Position numbers and translations under genes: made by a program. Positions 12,470 to 17,754 of a stretch of DNA of 17,754 nucleotides are shown here, piece after piece. The stretch is from Leptospira weilii serovar Ranarum str. ICFT. GTDB lineage: Bacteria; Spirochaetota; Leptospiria; Leptospirales; Leptospiraceae. The number at the start of each line of letters is the position of its first letter. Position 1 is the stretch's first letter. The notes below the pieces were generated by a model. The model did not search any database and had not been told where the DNA came from. It worked only from the letters and a program-made list of their open reading frames with translations. The stretch is taken from contig NZ_AOHC02000023.1 of assembly GCF_000332415.1 (NCBI RefSeq), forward strand, positions 102,501 through 120,254, written 5' to 3'.

Positions 12470-12548
12470 GAACTCCTATTTGGGTTTGAATCTCTTCATT
12501 TTGCGGGAACTCCCCCGTTTTCTACTCGAAAAAAATAGGAACTCCTCC
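12407..12548. repeat. Cluster of four GGAACTCC-core intergenic repeats
   Basis: Cores at 12413-12420 (inverted, GGAGTTCC), 12469-12476, 12506-12513 and 12538-12545. Each is flanked by bases that extend it to a small imperfect palindrome, e.g. GCGGGAGTTCCC, TAGGAACTCCTA and GCGGGAACTCCC. Short elements of this kind are, to my knowledge, common between genes in pathogenic Leptospira. Confidence 0.65.
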
Positions 12549-12831
12549 AAACTTCTTAAAAGTTTTTGAAGTCAACTGCAAAGTCCCCTAAAAAAGTAGA
12601 TCCTACATTTCTCGATCCGATTTAGTTGTTACGACAAATTGTTCGGCTAAAAATCTGCTTGCGAGAATCCAAATTTCGTGCTTCGATAAGCGGCTAACGC
12701 TCCCTTCTTCAAAATGATGTTTACGTCCGAGTGTCATTTGTCCTAGTTTTTCGATAAAGAAACAACCTTTCGCTCAAATCCCAAATTCGCCAAAAGCCTT
12801 AATACATTAAAACATCAAGATATACTAATTA

Positions 12832-13437
12832 ATGATTCATTTCCTTCCAAAGAAGAATAAACCTCTCATGATCCATCGAACCCTACTCGCAATTGTCGGA
12901 TGCATTTTGATCTGGGTCGGTTGTTACGCAACCTACACCACAAACGCAATCGACGTTGATCCTCCGTTCTCGTTGCCCGTTTTTTTACCCATATTCATTT
13001 TAACGCTCTACAGAACCGCTTGGATCTATGACAAGGACATCAACGAACCTTGGGACCTATTGCAGGGATACGATATTTTTCTCGTAATATTGGTTCCCTT
13101 GTCATACTCGCTTTTCTTTTTGATTTCGATCAAACCTATTTTCCAAAAAGGCAATCTCTCTTTCTTGATTCCAAAACGTTCTTTGTTTTTACCGATTATC
13201 GTATTCCTTTTATCGTGCTTTTACCTGATCATCGCCTGGAAATCCGGAATTCAGTATCGCGGCCTTCCGTATCTGATTTTTATTCTGATCTCCAACGTTG
13301 TAGTGTGGGGAATATTACTATTTCTTTATATTTTCAATCGGAAGAATCGATCTTTAATTTCCAATTATTCCTTCCATCTATTGTTTTTCGTTTGGCTGGT
13401 CTGGAGATCCTTTCCTTGGCTCTGGGCAAACTTCTAA
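12832..13437 (+). CDS. Hypothetical multi-pass membrane protein
   Basis: 201 aa with about six hydrophobic helices: around 14-31, 41-60, 78-100, 115-135, 142-163 and 176-195. It has no recognised domain and no catalytic motif that I can see; charged loops are short. The ATG at 12832 lacks a Shine-Dalgarno and lies six bases after a TATACT hexamer, so the message may be nearly leaderless. An internal ATG at 12868 (MIHRTLLAIVGC) would give 189 aa and start right at the first helix, and is a fair alternative. A decayed copy of its 5' part lies beyond the next two genes (about 14855-15000). The gene is followed after 119 bases by the MarR gene, which has its own promoter. Function unknown. Confidence 0.75.
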   Translation: MIHFLPKKNKPLMIHRTLLAIVGCILIWVGCYATYTTNAIDVDPPFSLPVFLPIFILTLYRTAWIYDKDINEPWDLLQGYDIFLVILVPLSYSLFFLISIKPIFQKGNLSFLIPKRSLFLPIIVFLLSCFYLIIAWKSGIQYRGLPYLIFILISNVVVWGILLFLYIFNRKNRSLISNYSFHLLFFVWLVWRSFPWLWANF

Positions 13438-13519
13438 TCAATCTTCTTTTTTAGTTTCAACGTCTCGACACTGGTGAGTAAAACTTGCCGAATCGTACGA
13501 TTCTTCCCATAAAAATGCA

Positions 13520-13548
13520 TTGACTTTGTTTTCAACTAGTTGTATATT
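13520..13548 (+). promoter_or_regulatory. Sigma-70-type promoter of the MarR gene
   Basis: TTGACT (13520-13525), a spacer of exactly 17 bases, TATATT (13543-13548). Expected transcription start is 13554-13557, that is, at or within a few bases of the ATG at 13557, giving a leaderless or near-leaderless mRNA. Confidence 0.75.
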
Positions 13549-13555
13549 ACAACTA
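13537..13555. promoter_or_regulatory. Probable MarR operator, perfect palindrome over the -10 box
   Basis: TAGTTGTATATTACAACTA: 7-bp arms with a 5-base centre that lies inside the -10 hexamer. The size and TTGT-N5-ACAA form fit MarR-family sites. Position predicts that bound regulator blocks RNA polymerase, i.e. autorepression of the regulator and the gene behind it. Confidence 0.75.
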
Positions 13556-13556
13556 T

Positions 13557-14021
13557 ATGGGCGAGTTTCAAATCGAAAACACATTGGGCTATCGGATCAA
13601 TCGTTGTGGAATCGTGATCAAACAGGAATTACGACGTCGTTTTAATAAAAGAGGATATTCCATTACTCCGGAAGAATGGATCATATTGAATCGACTTTGG
13701 GAAACGGACGGCCTGACACAAAACGAAATTTCACAAAAGACGATCAAAGATAAGACCACTGTTACTCGTTTCTTAAGTAAAATGGAAAAGGACGGTCTGA
13801 TACGAAGAAAATCTTCGAACGAAGACCGCCGAGTGAATCATGTTCAACTTTCGACGAAAGGAAAAAAATTGAAGAATCAACTCATTCCTATCGCTCAAGA
13901 ATTGCTGGAAGCTGCGACTGAGAAAATATCCCCCGAACACTTGCTGGTAACCATTGAGACATTGAAACAAATCGAATTGAATCTATCGAACCAAGGAGTC
14001 TTTCAAGAATTGAAGGAGTGA
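13557..14021 (+). CDS. MarR-family transcriptional regulator
   Basis: 154 aa. A winged helix-turn-helix dimer of the MarR type, normally a repressor released by a small molecule. N-terminal dimerisation helix LGYRINRCGIVIKQELRRRF (10-29); EEWIILNRLWETDGLTQNEI leads into the recognition helix DKTTVTRFLSKMEKDGLI; the wing has NEDRRVNHVQLSTKGK with the family's conserved Asp-Arg. The C-terminal helix completes the dimer interface. The start at 13557 gives a normal family length and is the first possible codon after the promoter; there is no Shine-Dalgarno. The stop lies five bases before the ATG of the downstream membrane protein, so the two form an operon. The inducer is unknown. Confidence 0.92.
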   Translation: MGEFQIENTLGYRINRCGIVIKQELRRRFNKRGYSITPEEWIILNRLWETDGLTQNEISQKTIKDKTTVTRFLSKMEKDGLIRRKSSNEDRRVNHVQLSTKGKKLKNQLIPIAQELLEAATEKISPEHLLVTIETLKQIELNLSNQGVFQELKE

Positions 14022-14026
14022 AAACA

Positions 14027-14722
14027 ATGAATGATCAAAAAAGAATCGCGTTTATAAACGCGTTAGTCGCGCTTGTGTTTCTTATCTTTGCCTGCGTTAT
14101 GGGGTATCGTAATATCGGATGGCCTCCGGTCATTATCATAGGCGGTTCGGGAACTATCGGATTCATCTTATGGTATCGCACGTATCTTTGGAATCCGATT
14201 GAACCAAAGGTAATACTGCCCTTATTCATCCTAACCGTCGCAGGTCTGCAAATTCATTTGGTGGAAGAATACTTTACCGGTTTCGGTCCTGCGATGAGCC
14301 GTTTGTTCGACATTCCTTGGTCTGAAAAGAGTTTTCTCATGGTTTTTGTTTTTATCGGACCGATCTTCTACACTTTAACAACTCTGGGATTATTTTACAA
14401 AGTCAGAATTGCCGGCTTCATCGCGTGGTTTATTTTTATCGGTCCCGGTTTTGCGGAATTCACACATTTCATTTTTCCATTGATCGCTCCTGCGATTCAG
14501 CCTGAAAATATCGCAAGTATCGATATGCTCGTCAAAGGAACACTAATAACCAACATGCCGAATTACTATTACGGAACCACGGGACATTATTATTTTTCCG
14601 GGATGTGGACCGCCATATTACCGATGATTCCCGGAAGTTACGCGATCTATCGTTTGATCCGTGAAAGTAAAATCGCAAAACCCTGGGGAAAGATCATAAC
14701 CGAAAAATTAAAAAGTAATTGA
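14027..14722 (+). CDS. HXXEE-type multi-pass membrane protein
   Basis: 231 aa from the ATG at 14027. That start is preferred over a GTG at 14018 because AAGGAG (14013-14018) is then eight bases upstream. About six hydrophobic helices. LQIHLVEEYFTGF carries His77-x-x-Glu80-Glu81, the motif that names the HXXEE family of membrane proteins of unknown function. A second polar cluster within a helix, FAEFTHFIFPL, adds another Glu and His, and a late NYYYGTTGHYYFSG segment another His; these could make a metal or catalytic site in the membrane (inference). Co-transcribed with and probably controlled by the MarR protein. The C-terminus is basic and cytoplasmic-looking. Confidence 0.75.
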   Translation: MNDQKRIAFINALVALVFLIFACVMGYRNIGWPPVIIIGGSGTIGFILWYRTYLWNPIEPKVILPLFILTVAGLQIHLVEEYFTGFGPAMSRLFDIPWSEKSFLMVFVFIGPIFYTLTTLGLFYKVRIAGFIAWFIFIGPGFAEFTHFIFPLIAPAIQPENIASIDMLVKGTLITNMPNYYYGTTGHYYFSGMWTAILPMIPGSYAIYRLIRESKIAKPWGKIITEKLKSN

Positions 14723-14746
14723 GAATTGCTATCGGATTACGACGCC

Positions 14747-14779
14747 ACCCTCCTTCGATGGAAGAAATCGATGGAGGGT
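14747..14779 (+). terminator. Hairpin after the MarR operon (no U-tract)
   Basis: ACCCTCCTTCGAT (14747-14759), 7-nt loop, ATCGATGGAGGGT (14767-14779): 13-bp stem with one mismatch, 24 bases after the stop codon. It lacks a T-run but precedes a second hairpin that has one. Confidence 0.55.
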
Positions 14780-14793
14780 AGAGACACATTACG

Positions 14794-14827
14794 AAAGAAC
14801 ATTAAATCCTCTTAATGTTCTTTTTAT
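14794..14827 (+). terminator. Rho-independent terminator, second hairpin after the MarR operon
   Basis: AAAGAACATTAA (14794-14805), loop ATCCTC, TTAATGTTCTTT (14812-14823), then TTATATA. The 12-bp stem is perfect but AT-rich. With its A-run and T-run on either side it could work in both directions. Confidence 0.7.
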
Positions 14828-14854
14828 ATAAAACAACCGGAATTTACAAACGCA

Positions 14855-15000
14855 GTTTCGCATTCACTCGTTTTGACCGGATGTATTTTGATCCGGTTCG
14901 GTTGTTGCGGAACTTATTCGACAAATATAACGATTCCGATCCGCCCCCGCCCTCCTTGTCTGCCTGCTTACCCATAATGACTTTACAAACCGTAAATTCG
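14855..15000 (+). pseudogene. Decayed partial copy of the 12832 membrane-protein gene
   Basis: 14879-14926 translates as GCILIRFGCCGTYSTN, against GCILIWVGCYATYTTN in the intact gene (12898-12945): 11 of 16 residues match. Nucleotide similarity carries on through TTACCCATA to about 15000, where CTTTACAAACC aligns with CTCTACAGAACC. In the gene's frame there are adjacent stops, TAA at 14975 and TGA at 14978, and the rest of the gene is missing. The ATG frame at 14815-15102 crosses this region in a different frame and is not a gene. Confidence 0.65.
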
Positions 15001-15139
15001 GAGTTTTTGATTTACATAGAGCCTGTCCCAAAACTCAAAACAATCGCAGAGATTTGCGGCCATTCCGATAAAATCGGACGGTTGGCGGACAAACTCATAT
15101 GAATTTTCAGAGAGATATTGGCTTCATCCACACATTCAT

Positions 15140-15182
15140 TTTTATTAATATTACTTTTATTAATACATTTACTTTTATTAAT
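15140..15182. repeat. Three direct copies of TTTTATTAAT
   Basis: Copies at 15140-15149, 15155-15164 and 15173-15182, in steps of 15 and 18 bases. Flanks of the second and third copies share TTAC/TTTAC. AT-rich; could bind a nucleoid protein or be simple slippage. Confidence 0.55.
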
Positions 15183-15214
15183 TCCGATTCCATTCGGCTT
15201 TCTTTTTGATTTCT

Positions 15215-15406
15215 ATGAGACTGAACCTTTCTAAAAAAGATTCAGGTCAAAACTTCTCGATTCCTAAATTTTACTTAACGACGGCGGTCTTCGTTTCCCT
15301 TTTATCGGCCTTATATCCAATGGCCGCCCGGGCATCCGATACCGACGGATTCCATATATTACTTTTACGCCACTCTCAGGAACGACAACTTGAATTACAT
15401 TCTTAA
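15215..15406 (+). CDS. Doubtful small ORF with signal-peptide-like segment
   Basis: 63 aa from the ATG at 15215 (an in-frame ATG at 15206 adds three). A basic start (MRLNLSKKDSG) is followed by FYLTTAVFVSLLSALYPMAA and RAS, a plausible signal peptide with an A-x-A-like cleavage point, then only about 20 unremarkable residues. No Shine-Dalgarno. It may be the truncated start of a lost secreted-protein gene, a small secreted peptide, or chance. Confidence 0.25.
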   Translation: MRLNLSKKDSGQNFSIPKFYLTTAVFVSLLSALYPMAARASDTDGFHILLLRHSQERQLELHS

Positions 15407-15629
15407 TGTTTTATATTTTAAATATACACTTTTACTCGAAAATTATTTTTTTAATCAAATATCTTATTTTTCGCCTTATCCCTTGCAACAAATTCGACTT
15501 CTACAAGTAGAAAGGAGTTTCATTTCCTTCTAAACGCATCCATACCTCAAGGGACATTATATATTACTCAAGCATTATATACAGAGATGATATTTTTTGG
15601 AATTTTCCATTTTTTTATATGATTCATAG

Positions 15630-15635
15630 TATAAT
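15630..15635 (+). promoter_or_regulatory. Candidate -10 box of the sphingomyelinase-like gene
   Basis: TATAAT in an AT-rich leader, 31 bases before the ATG. No good -35 hexamer at 16-18 bases, so it may need an activator. A GGAG ribosome site follows at 15653-15656, ten bases before the ATG. Confidence 0.4.
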
Positions 15636-15666
15636 AACCGCATAAAAAGAACGGAGATATATTAAC

Positions 15667-17682
<2,016 letters not shown>

Positions 17683-17699
17683 ATTTTCTGAATCCAATT

Positions 17700-17736
17700 A
17701 GGAGGCGTAAAAAATCGCCTCCTTCTTATTTTTGTT
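17700..17736 (+). terminator. Rho-independent terminator of the sphingomyelinase-like gene
   Basis: AGGAGGCG (17700-17707), loop TAAAAAAT, CGCCTCCT (17716-17723), then TCTTATTTTTG. Perfect 8-bp stem with T-rich tail, 17 bases after the stop codon. Confidence 0.9.
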
Positions 17737-17754
17737 TTCTTTATTACTAGGTGT

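Larger units (their letters stand above)
12182..12831. other. 650-bp intergenic region: startless open frame plus GGAACTCC repeats
   Basis: 12182-12469 is open in the response regulator's frame, but without an ATG or GTG start. 12407-12548 holds four copies of an 8-bp core in short palindromes. 12550-12800 shows nothing I can name. No terminator hairpin is visible after the response regulator. A possible -10 (TATACT, 12821-12826) lies directly before the next gene. Confidence 0.5.
14723..15666. other. 944-bp AT-rich gap before the sphingomyelinase-like gene
   Basis: In order: two hairpins, the decayed gene copy, a stretch with GAGCCTGTCCCAAAACTC (15020-15037) that might be a mobile-element scar, three TTTTATTAAT copies, a doubtful 64-codon ORF with a signal-like segment, and a very AT-rich leader with a TATAAT box. 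No intact gene is certain. Confidence 0.5.

Noticed and set aside
14815..15102. 95-codon frame after the HXXEE gene
   Set aside because: It starts inside the terminator hairpin, and the similarity to the 12832 gene is in another frame.

Overview
The window looks like chromosome of a pathogenic-clade Leptospira. Three things point there: a sphingomyelinase-family protein with a Ser-rich repeat stalk at the right end, an LruC-domain lipoprotein, and the short GGGAACTCCC-type intergenic repeats that I know from that genus. The species cannot be read from the sequence.

Layout, left to right. (1) 1-113: the 5' end of an unrecognised minus-strand gene running off the window. (2) 114-643: an intergenic stretch with nested inverted repeats and no convincing gene. 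(3) 644-2125: an ALDH3-type aldehyde dehydrogenase, closed by a strong terminator. (4) 2250-6489, minus strand: a two-gene operon of a large VIT-domain membrane protein with a PEP-CTERM-like tail, and the exosortase that presumably processes it. This is a self-contained one-substrate sorting pair and the most unusual system here. (5) 6876-8931, minus: an unknown 215-aa protein, a SPOR-domain membrane protein, and coaE, with coaE and the SPOR gene overlapping by 4 bases. (6) 9091-10377: LruC-like lipoprotein, followed by a terminator. (7) 10461-12181: PAS histidine kinase and NarL-type response regulator, overlapping by ATGA. (8) 12182-12831: a non-coding or decayed stretch carrying four GGAACTCC repeats and an open but startless frame. 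(9) 12832-14722: a multi-pass membrane protein, a MarR regulator whose promoter and operator can be read base by base, and an HXXEE-type membrane protein. (10) 14723-15666: two hairpins, a decayed partial copy of the 12832 gene, AT-rich repeats and a doubtful secreted-peptide ORF. (11) 15667-17682: a sphingomyelinase homologue with seven 15-residue repeats and four substituted catalytic residues, followed by a terminator.

The left part, to about 12.2 kb, reads as ordinary coding-dense chromosome. From 12.2 kb on it looks accessory: more AT-rich, with repeats, a decayed duplicate and a virulence-family gene.

The best candidates for a second look are the exosortase/VIT pair, the catalytically substituted sphingomyelinase with its 45-bp repeat tract, and the apparently leaderless, self-repressed MarR gene.
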